Below are positions 31,392 through 44,368 of a stretch of 64,000 bases of DNA, piece by piece. A program made the translations under genes and the position numbers. Each line of letters opens with the position of its first letter. The first letter of the stretch is position 1. The stretch covers positions 1 through 64,000 of the forward strand of contig NW_008806295.1 of NCBI RefSeq assembly GCF_000400465.1. The letters are read 5' to 3'. Origin of the DNA: Wallemia ichthyophaga EXF-994 (lineage: Eukaryota > Basidiomycota > Wallemiomycetes > Wallemiales > Wallemiaceae). The notes beneath the pieces are model-generated. The model saw only the letters and a program-made list of their open reading frames with translations. It was not told where the DNA came from and did not search any database.

Positions 31392-34300
31392 CTACTCCAT
31401 CATTCCCTGGCTGTGAGCGAGTTTGTAGAATTCGCTCGATGTGTTAGACAGCAGCGAAGTGGGGCTATCCGACTCCACGACGCGACCCTCATCCATAACA
31501 ATAACCTGATCATAAGCGCTAATAGTGGATATTCTATGAGCGACGCTAATAACCGTGACGCCCTTGAGTGCAGTTTTGAGTAACGCGAGCAGTCTCTCAT
31601 CTGTCTTGGAGTCCATATTTGACGAGGCTTCATCAAGTAAGACGATTCTACGTTTCTGGAGGAGGATTCTAGCGATGCAGAGGAGCTGTCTTTCACCTGC
31701 ACTAAACTCCATCCCATCCGTCGTCACCTGCGTATCGAGTTTGTGTTCTAAGTCATTGACCTGTTTCGCCATACCGACATGGTCCAGCGCCCGCCATATA
31801 TCCTCTTGGCTAGCCCCCTCGCATCCCAAAATGAGGTTATCTTTCAGCGACGCATGCAGCAGGAAGGGGTCCTGGCTAATGGTGCTGATGCGCTTGCGCA
31901 GTGTGTGTAGTGGCACAGTCGCTAGATCTACCCCATCCACGATAATCCTGCCTGAGCGCAGCGGCTGACCACGGAGGAGAGCGTAGATAGTCGATGATTT
32001 CCCGCTTCCCGTGCGACCACATATTCCCAGCTTATGTCCCGCAGGCAGGGCTATGTTTAGGCCGTCAAGGGCGTTACGCGGTGACGATGTGGCGTACTTG
32101 AGCGAAACGTCGTCGTATGTTACTGCCCCGCTCTCTGGCCAGCTGGGGCTGGGTTCGGTTGTAGTTGCGGATGCTAGCATAGCGTCGTTGTTGTCGCTCT
32201 CGTTGCCGCTTTCGTCGCCCGCTATTTCACGTGCTTGTAAACTCTCTTCACTCTCGAGTTGTGTAATCTCGACTATGCGTTCGAGCGAAACGACACCATT
32301 CTCCACCCTTGTCCATGCCAGAAGAAGATTGGTAAGCGAGGTTGCCATGCTGACTAGCTGGGATAGCGCCACACCGAGGTAGCCGGCGCTGGTGGAGTTA
32401 CGCAGTCCGACGGCTATCGCTGCTATCCCGATAGCTATGAATGCCGTTACGAGGTTGAGAAATGTGCGCAGGAATCTTATCCCAGAATCACGGTAGTACA
32501 TCGGTGCCTGCGACCGGTTGAGATGCCATTCAGAGATATCCTTAAACATTGCCGTTGACTTGAACGCACGGATCGTTACTAGACCAGTGAGGAGGGTGCT
32601 GAAAGACGTGTAGAGCGGTGTCTTAGACGAAATAGTCAGTCGCTGCAGCTGTCTGCTCGTCGCGAGATATACTCTCTGCAGCGACCAGTATATCACAGCG
32701 AGGAAAGGAACTGCTATGGCGAGCCATGGGACTGCAATCAAAATCAGAATGGCAGCTCCGACCACATACACCGCCGTCAACGACACGTCCAGCATCGAAA
32801 TAGGGAACGCGAAATCGGATATAAATATATCCGATCCCCACCGATTGATCAGCAGTGCTGAACTCGTTTTCTGGAAATACGTTACTGGCGCTTCGAGTAC
32901 ATGCCCTAGCATCTGCTCATGCATGCCTAAACTGGCGCGTGGGGCTGTGTACTGCGTGTACATCCACATCATGCAGAAAGAACTGATGAAAGCGGCAACA
33001 GTGAAGCCTGCATACCCACCAAGCCATGGTCGATGGTCGGTGGTGTTTGCGCTGGACCATTTTTCGAGGTATATCTGCGTACTGTTAGTTGCGGATAGAG
33101 CACAAACAGCTTTGCTCACCTGCAGACCAACTTCTACAGCATTGTAGAAAAAGAGAAATGCTACGCAAACTGTTAGACGTCCCCAGCCACAATGACGCAT
33201 GTAGAATTTGTACGGCGTCCATCCAAGATTTGCACTGGCGTCTTCTTCGTCAGGATCCTCTTCCGTATCCACCGCCTCGTATTCTTTTCCGTCAATACTC
33301 TTGTGCTGGTGCGATGGTTTTTCAGCCAGTGCAGGATCACCCAACTCATTGAGTATCTCCTCCTCCTCTGTCTCACTTTTGACATGAGTGATCTCATTAT
33401 CCTCTTCCAACTCCTTGGGTATTTCACCGATATAGCTCTTGATGTCGATTACATTCTTGTAGAGCTCGCGTAGCGATCCTTTGGCGAGGATAGATCCACT
33501 TTCCATAGCAACGACAAAATGTGCAGCTGTGAGGTGTTTGTGGGAGTGCGTTACCATAACCACCGTCCGTTTGCCAAGCATACCCCTCGCTCCGAACAGC
33601 GCATTAAAGACGTGCTTGGTGGTATGTGCGTCGAGTGCACTGAAACAGTCGTCCAGGACTACGAAAGAGGTGTGGCGACTTGCGTACAACGCTCTCGCTA
33701 ATGAAATACGCTGCTTCTGTCCACCACTCACTCCGCCGCCCTTTTCGCTCAGCTGGGTCAGATCGCCTTTGGACATTCTTTCGAAATCATAAACCAAGGC
33801 ACAGCTCTCAACTACCTTGTTGTACCATTCGTAATCGTATTCAGAATCCAGGATTATATTCTCGCGCACGCTCGTTGGCCAAATAAAGGCTTCTTGAGGG
33901 GCATAGCTGATTTTCGTGGTAGGTCCACCAGGCACCTTCCGCCTGCCTGTCTGCAAGTGCGTCTCGCCGAGCAGTGTTTTGGCAAGAATAGACTTACCAC
34001 TACCAACTGGTCCGACGACAATTGATAGTTTGTCTAGTGGGAAGTTGATGTCGATGTCTTTGATAAGTGGCTTGGCGTCAGGCGCTGATGATGCACTCGC
34101 ATTCACATTCCATAATGAAGGTGGCCCGTCGTAGTCTCTATCGGACTTCTCGTCTAGCGACGCCGATTTCTCGGTGCCCGTGTATTTCAGCGTCTCCGTT
34201 GAGCTTCGCTCTGAATTTGGCAGCTCGCCTCCCAAACTCACAGGCTTTTCTTCGAGCAGAAGGAACCCTGCAATGCGCTTCATGGAAGCCCAAGACGCGA

Positions 34301-36072
34301 CGAGTAGTGGGAAGCAATGTCCGACTGTTGAAATGGGGAGCGTTACCAGATTGACAATGGTGTATATCGTGAACAGTGTTTGTGGACGGATATCTCCGCT
34401 GATTCCTGCAAAAGTTCCGAGTGCAGACAGACCAGCGCAGTTAATTGTAGCTGATGAGAGGACAACTACTATCACAAGACGACGGTAGAAGGCCTTCAAA
34501 TTGTCCACTTCTTTCGCTCGGAGTGGGTTGATCCATTTCGGCATCACAGGCTCTAAACCGAGCAGCTTCGTGGGGATGATTTGTTGCATTACTGATCCTA
34601 TCACTGCAAGTCGACCCTCTGTGCTTCCCATCCAGCGCTTTTGAGCACCAGATACCTTCTTGCCGACGATAGATGTTACGGCAAAGAAGGCAATCATGAC
34701 GCAGAGTGGTGGAATCATCGCGTAAGTGGCCAGAGGAAGTGGTTAGTGAGTGTGCGTGATGTTATAGGCTGTACTCACTTTAAACCACAGGATAACGGCT
34801 GCGCAGGCAATCGAAACTAAAGCTGACCAGCATTCGTGGAAGAAAATGACACCTTCGACGACTCTCTCGACATCAACCGACATATACGTAACGGCACTCC
34901 CTCTACCTTGATTCTCTGCAACGGTTGATGCTAGTCTTACTGATTTGTCGAAAAGAACACTGACCAGTGCTGCTCTGTATCTTATAACCATTGCGTAAAC
35001 TTTATCCCAGTAGAGCGCTGTAGTGGCTGCCAATGAGAGATACACGATTGCATAAGCTCCAACTAAGCCCCAACCGATATTTGGATCTTGAGGTGTCTCA
35101 GTCTCACTTGAGTAGCTGTCGATGAATGACAAGATTGTGGAAACGAGAAATGGTTGAGCGAATGTGACAGCAACGTAAAGCAGCTTTGGTATTACTGCAG
35201 CGAAGAAAAAGTCATAGAATGCTATTATGGAAGGCATCAAGATTGGCTGAGTCTCTTTGCCGGATTTTGAAACCTTTCTTGAAGAGTAGAGGAGCTTTGT
35301 GAAGCGCTTTGTGGCATCATTGCTGCTTAGCTCTTCAGGTAGACCGAATTCATTAACGTCATCCAAGTTGAGTGCCCTTTTGAATCCAGAGTATAAGACA
35401 GGGTAGAGGAAAGTAAATAGGATGCGCGAAGGGATTGAGGAGGTTGGCTCAGTTGCTTTAGGCTGGCGGGATTGTGAGTGATTGGTATAATTGGTGCGTA
35501 CAACACACCAGAACTGATGACTTGATCAGCCACCTCTTCTCGATCAACTCGGCAAAGAAAAGACAGCAAGTTGAAGCGAAGAAGACGCAGTATCCGGCAA
35601 AAAAATCATCACCAATCAAGTTGGCGTTGACGAAAGATCTCAGCTGAGTTGCGCTAAACAAGGAAGCTGTTGCCAAGTGAGCACTGATCAATGTCGATGG
35701 AGCATATGCTCGTGTGTGCTGAGCGTAGGATAGAGGGAGAAGTATGACTGAAGAAACCAGTTGCATAGCGTATGCAGCAGTTGCAGTATTGGTGTTGAAG
35801 TGATCGTAATGAAGAACACTTGCAATTGATCCGATCTGAATAAGGATAAGGATCAGCTTCGTGACCGATAGAAGATCGAATCTGTGCTTTGTAATTCTGG
35901 TGCGTGTCTTTTCTATCGCCCCCATTAACACAAACTTGGCCAAAGCTGCGAATACGAATATTGCCAGTGGAAGACACCACATCAGTCTCCACTGGAAGCC
36001 TAGCGATATGTCCATATAACGACATTGGCTTTCTGCCACAAAGTTAAACTCTCCCGGACAAAGTTTGCTCAT
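31392..36072 (-). CDS. ABCC-type (MRP/YCF1-like) ABC transporter
   Basis: Four exons, complement(35509-36072), complement(34779-35462), complement(33120-34730) and complement(31392-33074), 1513 residues. It has an N-terminal extra membrane domain (TMD0), membrane domain 1, NBD1 (Walker A GPVGSGKS about residue 653, signature VSGGQKQ, Walker B VVLDDCFSALD), membrane domain 2, and NBD2 (GRTGSGKS about 1310, signature FSAGERQ, Walker B IVLLDEASSNMD, H-loop VAHR). NBD1 has Asp-Cys in place of the usual catalytic Glu after Walker B, as in ABCC proteins. Intron 2 (34731-34778) has a good donor and branch point but ends in TG rather than AG. It diverges from the adenylation-enzyme gene across a 247-bp promoter with GATA sites, suggesting export or vacuolar storage of a related metabolite. 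Confidence 0.88.
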
Positions 36073-36319
36073 GTGTTGATGATTTGATCGATAGAGGATC
36101 TTAACTGATAATTTTTGATAACTGATCGTACCTGACTAGGGTTGTGTTCGCAGCAAACTCCGAAATTAATAAAATGGAAAACTAAAGCCGCTGATGGTAT
36201 TCGATCCTTTATCATATGGCCGCAGGCTTTTTAGAAACCTTATTCGTGTTTTTCCCGATTTTATCAGATTATCTTCGGGGTTTCCAATTTGATCGCAAGC
36301 TTGATCAGCTTAGCCGAGG
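36073..36319. promoter_or_regulatory. Divergent promoter ABC transporter / adenylation enzyme with iron-type GATA site
   Basis: The 247-bp shared promoter holds an exact TTATCAGAT (reverse complement of ATCTGATAA) at 36261-36269, followed at once by a second TATC. Weaker elements AACTGATAA and TTTGATAAC lie near 36105-36122. The motif matches the site of fungal iron-responsive GATA repressors, so co-regulation of both genes by iron is a reasonable inference. Confidence 0.5.
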
Positions 36320-38700
36320 ATGCTTGATAATTATACACACAACCCAATAAAGAGCCTTGGAACGCAGTCAAGAGTTCCAGAGCATGTCCCACGGCACTAC
36401 TCACTCGATATCACCGGTCCAGCTGGTCAAATTTCGAGCGAAATTGAGAAACTCAGCAGAGTCGCATACACTGTGCTTCTGATGAAGTATCTTGACACGC
36501 AGGATATCCTATTGGGTGAGACTTCCGTGGATTACATCGGCGATCCTGAAGCCACGCTGATTCAGCCAATCCGCGTGCAGCTGGAAGGAGGGGAATTATT
36601 GAGCCAAATATCCCAGAATATCGATCAGCAGCTATCTGCAAACATTCCGCTATCAAACGACGACGCTAGACTTGAACTGGGTGTAAAGGACCACGAAACA
36701 CCTCTACAGGCACTGTTTGTATGGGGAGTTGATTTAGTTACGTGCAGGCAGCATAACAGCCTGCTAATGGGTGGATACCTGTCTCACAATGGCTACACTT
36801 TGTCTGTCTATAGCGACGGCAGTCTGATATCATCCACCTCGCTCGGCGTTCTCCTCAATCAAGTCAAGGTGGTGCTGGAGAGGCTGCTGCAGCACCATGA
36901 GAACCTTTCAAATGTCCATATTGGGGAGGTGCTCAAGCCATTCCCTAAAAACCTCGCCTCACACGCTCAAAAGACACTGGACATGTCTCACCAACGCTTA
37001 GTAGTCGATTGGTTGTTCGATAACGCAGCAAGCAGGCCTGAAAAGATCGCCCATGAATGCTACACCGACCTGGACTCGCCACCTTCTCTACTCAGTTGGA
37101 ATGACTTTAACAGGCGCTCAAACCAACTTGCTAGGTGGCTTGTAGAGCACAAACGGGTGCAGCTCGAGGACAGAGTGGGTCTGTCGCTCCCGCGCTGCCC
37201 CGAGTTCTATATAGCTATGGCTGCTATTCTCAAGGCAGGTGGCTGCTACACGAGTGTGAGTCTTAGTCTGAGCCTGGGTCGATGAGAGCACACACCACTC
37301 ACACAACGCACAGATAGACCCAGAGCTACCCGAAGAGCGGAAGAAGTACATTGCAAAAGACAGCGCGTCCAAGGTGGTATTCACAACTAGCGAAAATCAG
37401 CACATATTCCCTCTTATAGCTGTAGACACGCACGACGCGTCGCTGTGGAGGCTAGTCCACACACTCAGCCCCTCCAATTTCAACTGCGCACAAGCTGACA
37501 GCCTGGCTTACCTTCTCTACACGAGCGGGACGACGGGGAATCCGAAAGGATGTCTCATCGAGCACAGAGCGCTGTATTGGGCGATGATAACTTTCGGTGA
37601 CTACCCCATACCGATCAGCAACCCAGACAGCGATAAGCGGCTGGCAATGGCTTCCTTGGCGTTCGACGTGCATATTTCTGAAATCACCCAAAGCTGGCAT
37701 GAAAAACTAGCATTGGTGACGGTCCCGCGGGCTCAGCTACTGGGCGATCTAAGGGAGTACATTGTGCGGATGCACATAACGCATCTGGGGATGGTGCCGT
37801 CGATGATCGAGGCGCTGCTCGAGACGCCCGATGGTCTCCCCCTCAAGTATCTCATTTCTGGTGGTGAGAAGATAACGCAAAATGTAAGATAATCCAATCA
37901 CCTTTAACACACCACAAACCCCTGACACCTCACAGCTGCTCGAAAAGTGGGCTAACCAACCCAACCTCGTCCTCGCGAATTTCTACGGCCCGACTGAGCT
38001 GACTATTGGGATATCAGCGCGCAAGGTGATGGCGCACGATACAAAGGAGAATGTCGGCAAAGTGTTTCCCTCTTGTGACGCATTCGTGGTCGACAGGGAT
38101 ATGAACATTGTCCCATTAGGTACACCAGGCGAGCTTGTCGTGGAAGGCGTACTGGCAGCGCGCGGATATCTCAACCTGGACCACCTCACCGCCAAGTCCT
38201 TTGTCAGGTACCCCACGCCTCAGAGCTGGGCATACAGGACGGGCGACTTGGTGCGTATGACGCCCGATCACTCGATCGAGATCATGGGCAGGATCGACTC
38301 GCAAGTCAAGTACCGTGGTGTGCGCTTAGAGACAGAGGGCGTGTCGAACATACTCCGCTTGGCATCTTCATCCGTGGAGCTCCTGGCGACGACGCTCATC
38401 ACACAGCACGCTTCTCTCAGTCAGCAAGTGCTCGTCAGTTTCGTCGCGCCGTCTCATTCTGGCGTCGGGGTGGTAGACAGGCGCACTACAGCGCCGACTA
38501 TCAAATATGACAGCGGCGCACTAGTAAACACTCTCAAGATGGCTGTCGATCGAGAGCTGCCTGTTTATATGCGCCCTGCTTACATTATACCGACAAATTT
38601 CATCCCGCTCACCCTCAACGGGAAATCGGACAACAAAGTCCTAGCCCAGCTTTTCAAGACAACGCCAATGCAGTCCCTACTAAAGTCACAGAGGGCGTGA
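36320..38700 (+). CDS. NRPS-like stand-alone adenylation enzyme with condensation-domain remnant
   Basis: Three exons, 36320-37255, 37314-37883 and 37936-38700, give 756 residues. Residues about 30-215 resemble the C-terminal lobe of an NRPS condensation domain but lack the HHxxxDG catalytic motif. Then comes a full adenylation domain: LLYTSGTTGNPKGC (A3), MASLAFDVHISEI (A4), NFYGPTE (A5), YRTGDLV (A7), GRIDSQVKYRGVRLE (A8) and NGKSDNK (A10 lysine). The protein ends right after A10, so there is no carrier (PCP/T) domain, thioesterase or reductase. It should activate an amino or hydroxy acid as AMP ester, but the acceptor must be supplied in trans. The A4-A5 region resembles that of fungal siderophore synthetases, a judgement by eye. 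It diverges from an ABCC transporter. Confidence 0.8.
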
Positions 38701-38803
38701 TGCAGTGTGCAAACGCGGTAAAGTTTCTGACTCGATATAATGATGCATAATTTTGGTAATTACAAAGTTATATTGTATGGTATGGTATAGCGCGCGCCAT
38801 CCG

Positions 38804-41800
38804 CTAGTCGTCCTCCTCATCCTCCTCGATGACGGCCGCGGTCGCGACTGAAGGTCTCCATTTCTGGTGGTTGGAGGTATTTGGAGGAGTAGGAGACGTC
38901 GAAGTGGCGTTGGAGTTGGAGTTGGAGTTAGTAGTATGGCTACTGCCAGTGCCGGTGCCATTACCATCACCACCACTCCTTGGGAATTTGAAGTCGCTCA
39001 TCGTTTCCCTTGCGTCACCATTCTTCCTATTATTCGTCTTCTTGGACTTCTTGAGCTTTTTCACACCCTCGATCTCATCTTCGTCCGAGTGCTCCGTGAC
39101 GCTGACGTGTTCTTCGGCAACACTCGACTCAAACTCTCCAATAACCGCACTGGCATCGCCCTGTCCGATTCCGCCAGCGAAGTCGTCCTCATCCACCCAC
39201 TCCTCTTCCTTGTGGGAATGAGTGTGAGTGTGAGAATGGGTGTAGGTGTGAGTGTGCGGGTGAGTGCGTGACCGTGCATGCGCGAGTGCATTTGACTTTG
39301 ACTTGCTTTGCGCATGCCCACCTGCCGCTGTATCGAAAGTCAAATTTTTTGTTGGGGAAGTCCTGCTGTAGTCGAATTTGCTAGCTTTGAGGAGCGCGAA
39401 TGATTTCATTGGTGGTGAATGAACGCTGATTGGTGCAGGTGGGCGTTTTGATGCGAGGAATAGTGTTTTAGAGTGTTGTTGGTTAGTCGAGGAGTGGGGG
39501 AGGTGGTTTGTATGAGAAGAGCGGGTGTGCACCTTTGCATCGCCATCACCTTCACCATAGCCATCGACTTCACTATCGCGCAGCCCCAACCCGACCACCT
39601 TCTCGCCATTCTCCAACGAACTTGTCGACGTGCTCCGCGAATGTCTGCTGGTTGGCAGGGGAGACGAAGGAGCCCTCACATGGCGCACGCGCTGCAAGGA
39701 GCTCGACGACCCGCTTCTGTGTCTACCTGCGCGACCGAACGACGTATTCGAGCTGGGATTAATGCCCATACCCATACTCATCCGTCCACTCACACTACGC
39801 GCGCTGCTTACCGAAGACATGGAAGGCGACTTGGCGTGCTGTCCTCGCCCAACAACTCCCCCGCTGCTAACCCGCCGGTTCATCGCGGCCGATGGCGACC
39901 CGCTCTCGAAATGCACCGAGATACTCGAGCGGCGCGAATGGACGGAGGACGAGCGACGGGAGTGTGTCAAGGAATGAGATTGTGAGTGAGGCTGCGAGTG
40001 GGGCTGCGATTGCGTCTGCGGTACCGCCATAGCAACAGTTTGCGGTGATAGCATGCTTTGAGTGCTGCTACTTGACGCCCGTCGTCCATTACTCGACTTA
40101 CGCCTGTTGCGGCGATTTCTTCTGGCCTTGGACTGCGTCTGACCGCGAGTAGGTCCCTGTTTCGTGCGTGCGTTGCGTCTGCGCGGTGTAAGGGTGTTGC
40201 TGTTGCTGTTATGCGAAGCAGACCGCCGCATTTGCACCGTCGATGGGACCCCTTCAGATTCAGCTGCAGTTTCAGCGCCTTTGAGCTGACCCTGCGTCTG
40301 CTTCTGCTTCTGCTTTTTGGGCGTGGTCTTACCTTTCTTGCGCTCGCGTTTATCGTCGGTGAACCCTGTGGTGGTTTTGTGAGAAGAATCGCGCGTTAAG
40401 AGCTCACTTACAACCACGGAAAGCGTCCAACAAGTTTTTCTTGTCCTTTTCCTTGGTTACGGGTGAGTTTTGAATGTTAGGAGTGTTGTGCAAGTCGTGT
40501 TCAGACGCCGCCCGAGGTGAGTCAGTTGGTAACTGATTGAGCGAAGCTGTGGAGTTGAACTGGGCAGCATGTGAGATAGGAGGCGTTGTACTAACACTCC
40601 CACTCCCACTCCCGCTCACACTCAAACTCACACTGACACTATCATCATTACTCCCACTCCTTTCGTCGCTTTTCTTTCGAGGTAGCATACTCCCGCTAAG
40701 AGCAGTAGTGGCGCGCTGTAGCATGCTGATAGAGCTGCTGCGGCTCTTAGTCTTGTTAGGCGAACTAGGGGCGGACGTCTGCGGCAAGTTGAGCTGTAGA
40801 CTCGATGTTGACGCCTCGGTGGGTGGTGTTAGTGATAAACCCGATTCGTTGAGATCTGGCAAACTTCTTTTGGAGAAATCTGCGCGTTGGTCGCTCATTT
40901 TGAGTTTTTGTTTGTCTCTCTCAATGTCTCTATCTTTTTCTTTCTCTCTTCTATCCTTCTCCTCCCTCTCTTTTTCCGCTTTCTCCTTCTCTACTTTGTC
41001 GCGCTCCTTCTCTCTCCTCTTCTCCCTCTCCTCCTTCTGTTTACGCGTGTTGATCATGAGATACTCCTCTGAGTCGCGCCGCTCGCCACGCTCACCCCTT
41101 TCGCCAAGGCCGACGCCCTCCTCCTCGATACGAGTGAGATGTTCACGCGTATCGAGATTCTGCTTGCGGAGGAGCCACCACAGTCCACCAGACGCATCGC
41201 ACGCGTGGTTGATAACTGAGTGCTTAATCTGCCCGATATCGAACCCCAGCTGACTAAGCGACTGAAGGAGAGCGCGTTCCCACTCTTCCTCAAACGGCTG
41301 TGCGTGTTGAGCGGTGCACATTTCGAGATAATTCGGTTCTTGCGGGTGGAAATGGTGAAGATCGTCTGCGTTGGACTGGCCGAGATTGAAATTGGGATTT
41401 GGATTGAAGTTGACACTTTCCATCGATCCCACCTTGTAGTGTTCACGGAGAGAGGTGGTAGACGGGATGCGCGACGCGACAGGTGTAAGCACGGGTAAGT
41501 CGGACATGGTCGAGCTGACGCTGCGCCGTTTGGTGCGCGATGGCGTCCGTTGGATCGGGGGTGTGGATGCACCTTCGCGCTCACTAGATAGCGTGCGCAC
41601 CATGCCGCGCTTGAATGAACCACCTGAACGACGGGGGAGGGCTATCCCGGGTATACTCTCTACACTCAAGTTTCTAGTCATGCCGCTGCTTGTGGTCGCA
41701 GGGACTAGTCGTCGCGGTGGCTCGTCCAAGTGGTTCACATCGCTCACACCCTCGAATACCTCCGTCGCTTCACTCTCTCCTTCGCTTATCTCGCTCACGT

Positions 41801-42916
41801 GTTTCTCGTCGTACGCGTAGCTGGCGTGCTCGGCTGTGTGCTCGAGCTTGTCATGGAGAGTGTGCAACGGGGTTTGCTGTGATGGGAAGCGGGTGAAGAA
41901 TGGATGGGCGAGGATTTGTTCGATACTCGGACGATTTTGTGGGAGTGGTTGAAGGATTGCGGAAATTAGGTCACAAGCATCTGAGACATGTGAGAAAAGA
42001 AAGACGAGAAAAGAAAAAACGCACCAGCTGAAAGGACATCAGTTGGATGATAGTATTCTCCTTTCAACACCAACTCTCTCATTTCATCCTCGTCATCATC
42101 GTCGAAAGGAAGACCACCAGTGAGAAGAGCGTAGAGGATAACGCCAGAACTCCAAATATCAGTTTCTGGGATGTCAAGTGTGAGTAAGGAATTGTCGAAT
42201 GCAAATGAGAAACCCACGCTTTCCACCATATTTTTCACCGCGAAGCATTTCAGGAGAAGCGTACGCAGTTGTGCCGCACCAAGTACTCATAAGATTCCCA
42301 GGGCCATCATCAAACTCCCTTGCAAAGCCAAAGTCGCCTAATTTAACGTTTCCGTCTTTATCGAGGAGAATGTTCTCGAGCTTCAAGTCGCGGTGAACAA
42401 CACCATTAGAATGAAGGTAGTGCAGCGCCAGCATAAGCTGACCGAAAACTCTCCTAACCTCCACGTCGGACAGTCTTCCTTTGTCGACGAGATAATCGAA
42501 CAGCTCACCGCCATCACATAACTCGGTGACGAGGTGGATGTCGTTCTCGGTGGCGACTATCTCAAGGAGTTGAGCGATGTGGGGGTGCGATAGGCGCCGA
42601 TAATGGTGCAGCTCTCTAACCAAAGCGCTGAGCTGAGTGTGGTTTTTTGATACGCTCTTCACAGCAACGCGTGCACCTTTGATGAGGCGATGAGTGGAGA
42701 GACGCACGATACCATAACTGCCACTGCCTAAAGTACGGCCGAGAGTATAATTGCCAATCGTACGCAAGGCAGGGGAAGTTAAATCTTGAGTTAGATTCTG
42801 ATAAGCCTGAGCGAGCTGGGGGTTTTTAGATATAAACTGAAATAAATCAGAATTCCCACCTGTGCTTTTTTGTTCTTGTTGTTCCTTTCATTGCTCGTAA
42901 TCACGGTCTTGCTCAT
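38804..42916 (-). CDS. CAMK-group Ser/Thr kinase, Kin4-like, with long low-complexity tail
   Basis: Five exons, complement(42860-42916), complement(42218-42815), complement(42025-42165), complement(40412-41980) and complement(38804-40365), 1308 residues. The kinase domain spans about residues 40-300: YTLGRTLGSGSYG, VAVKSV, VVHRDLKLENIL (HRD), GDFGFA (DFG), CGTTAYASPEML, TDIWSSGVILYALLTG. Around residue 490-540 a helical block (WERALLQSLSQLGFD, then INHACDASGGLWWLLRKQ) resembles the UBA-like segment of basidiomycete Kin4-type kinases. The remaining 750 residues are Ser/Arg/Gln/His-rich with Glu-Lys helices and SHSHTHTHS repeats. By family it would act at the spindle-position checkpoint. Splicing of the last intron (46 nt) joins what would otherwise look like two genes. 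Confidence 0.8.
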
Positions 42917-42975
42917 CGCCCAACAAGAAGGTTGATGACGTAAATTTGTGAAAATAAAAATGAAAATTTATTCTT

Positions 42976-44344
42976 TTACTTTATATAGTTTGATAAACCT
43001 TTAATACGCTCACCAGCTTCATCGAGTATATCAGCCTCTTTACAGAATGCAAATCTGATGAATTGTTCACCTAGATGTTGGTTTGATAGACCATAGAACT
43101 GAATTTTGGTTAGAAAACATAGTAAACTCTCACTCCACTCACATCAGATGGTGGTATGGCAACAACTCCGAACTCATGTGCCATCCACCACGCAAATCTA
43201 AAGTCACGCGTACGTGTCTTGATATTCTCTGGGAATGGATAGTCCTCTGGGAAGTTTACTTTGCTTATATCTGCTAATATGAAGTATGATCCTGCTGGCT
43301 TGGTGTATGGTAATCCAATCTGGTCAAGATGCTTTGTGAGCACATCACGACGTTCTTGATATTCCTTCCTTTGAGTTTCAAAGAAGTTGTTCTGATCAGC
43401 CTCCTCGAAACCAACAGCGGTACCTTCTTGAGCTAAGCTATTAACACAGAAAACTATTCTCATTGTAGTTGCGAGTGTTGCCTTGACCAGATCTGGATGT
43501 CCAATAACCCAACCAACTCTCCATCCAGTAGCTGCGAATGTCTTACCTGCTGAACCAACAGTAAGAGTTCGTTCCCACATTCCGGGAACATCGGCGATTC
43601 TATCATGTGTAGCGTTGTCAAATGTCAATGACTCATAAACTTCATCCGAGATTACGAGAAGATTGTGTTCGATGGCGACATTAGCAATAGCTTGAAGTTC
43701 TTCACGAGTAAAAACCTTTCCAATTGGATTGTGTGGAGTGTTGAATATGATTGCTTTCGTCTTTGGAGTGATTGCACCAATCAGCTCATTGATATCAATC
43801 TTCCAATCATCGCCTGTAGAATTCCTTGTAGGATCACCGTGGAATCTGATAGGAACATAAACTTCTTTGCCACCATTATAACGAACGTTTGGCATGTACT
43901 GATCGAATGCAGGTTCAAACAAAATGACCTCATCGTCTTGTTCAAGGAATGCGCCCAAAATTGAGTAAATGGCTTCATTAGCGCCTGCTGTAACGATAAT
44001 TTCAGATTCAACATCCAATTTACGCCCATTAAGGGATTTGAATTGCTTTGAAAAGTGATTTGAGAGTGCGTTACGAAGACGTGGTCTGCCCTTTGGATGT
44101 GAGTAATGATGTACAGATGTATCACTATCGATAGCCTTTGTAATAGCACTTCTAATATAAGTAGGTGGCTTCCAGCTCATAAATCCTTGCCCTAAACTGA
44201 GTGACGTCTTGGGCATAACGCTGCGGAAGTTTTAGAAGATTTTAAACATGACAAATAAAGAACCGACAGTGGACTGAACAAAGACCAAACATCCGCAGAC
44301 TTGTTCAACTCAAATTTAATCCTTGAACTCGGTTTTATAGCCAT
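42976..44344 (-). CDS. Class I PLP aminotransferase, kynurenine aminotransferase-like
   Basis: Three exons, complement(44268-44344), complement(43143-44220) and complement(42976-43098), encode 425 residues; introns are 47 and 44 nt. Exon 1 (MAIKPSSRIK to the start of SLFSPL) is short and joins to LSLGQGFMSWKPP, the Bna3/KAT-type N-terminal motif. Further motifs: VTAGANEAIY, FNTPHNPIGKVFT, VISDEVYE, and SAGKTFAATGWRVGW with the Schiff-base lysine. The last exon restores PPSDFYGLSN and IRFAFCKE (substrate carboxylate-binding Arg). The probable reaction is kynurenine to kynurenate, or glutamine-phenylpyruvate transamination. The GTCGGT donor of intron 1 is unusual, so the N-terminal 25 residues are less certain. 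Confidence 0.85.
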
Positions 44345-44368
44345 GGCGTTGGAAGAAGGAGTACAAAA

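Noticed and set aside
40366-40411. Boundary between two separate genes: a kinase and a Ser/Arg-rich protein
   Set aside because: The downstream frame has no convincing independent start, and a GTAAGT...CACAG intron joins the two in frame with total length divisible by three.
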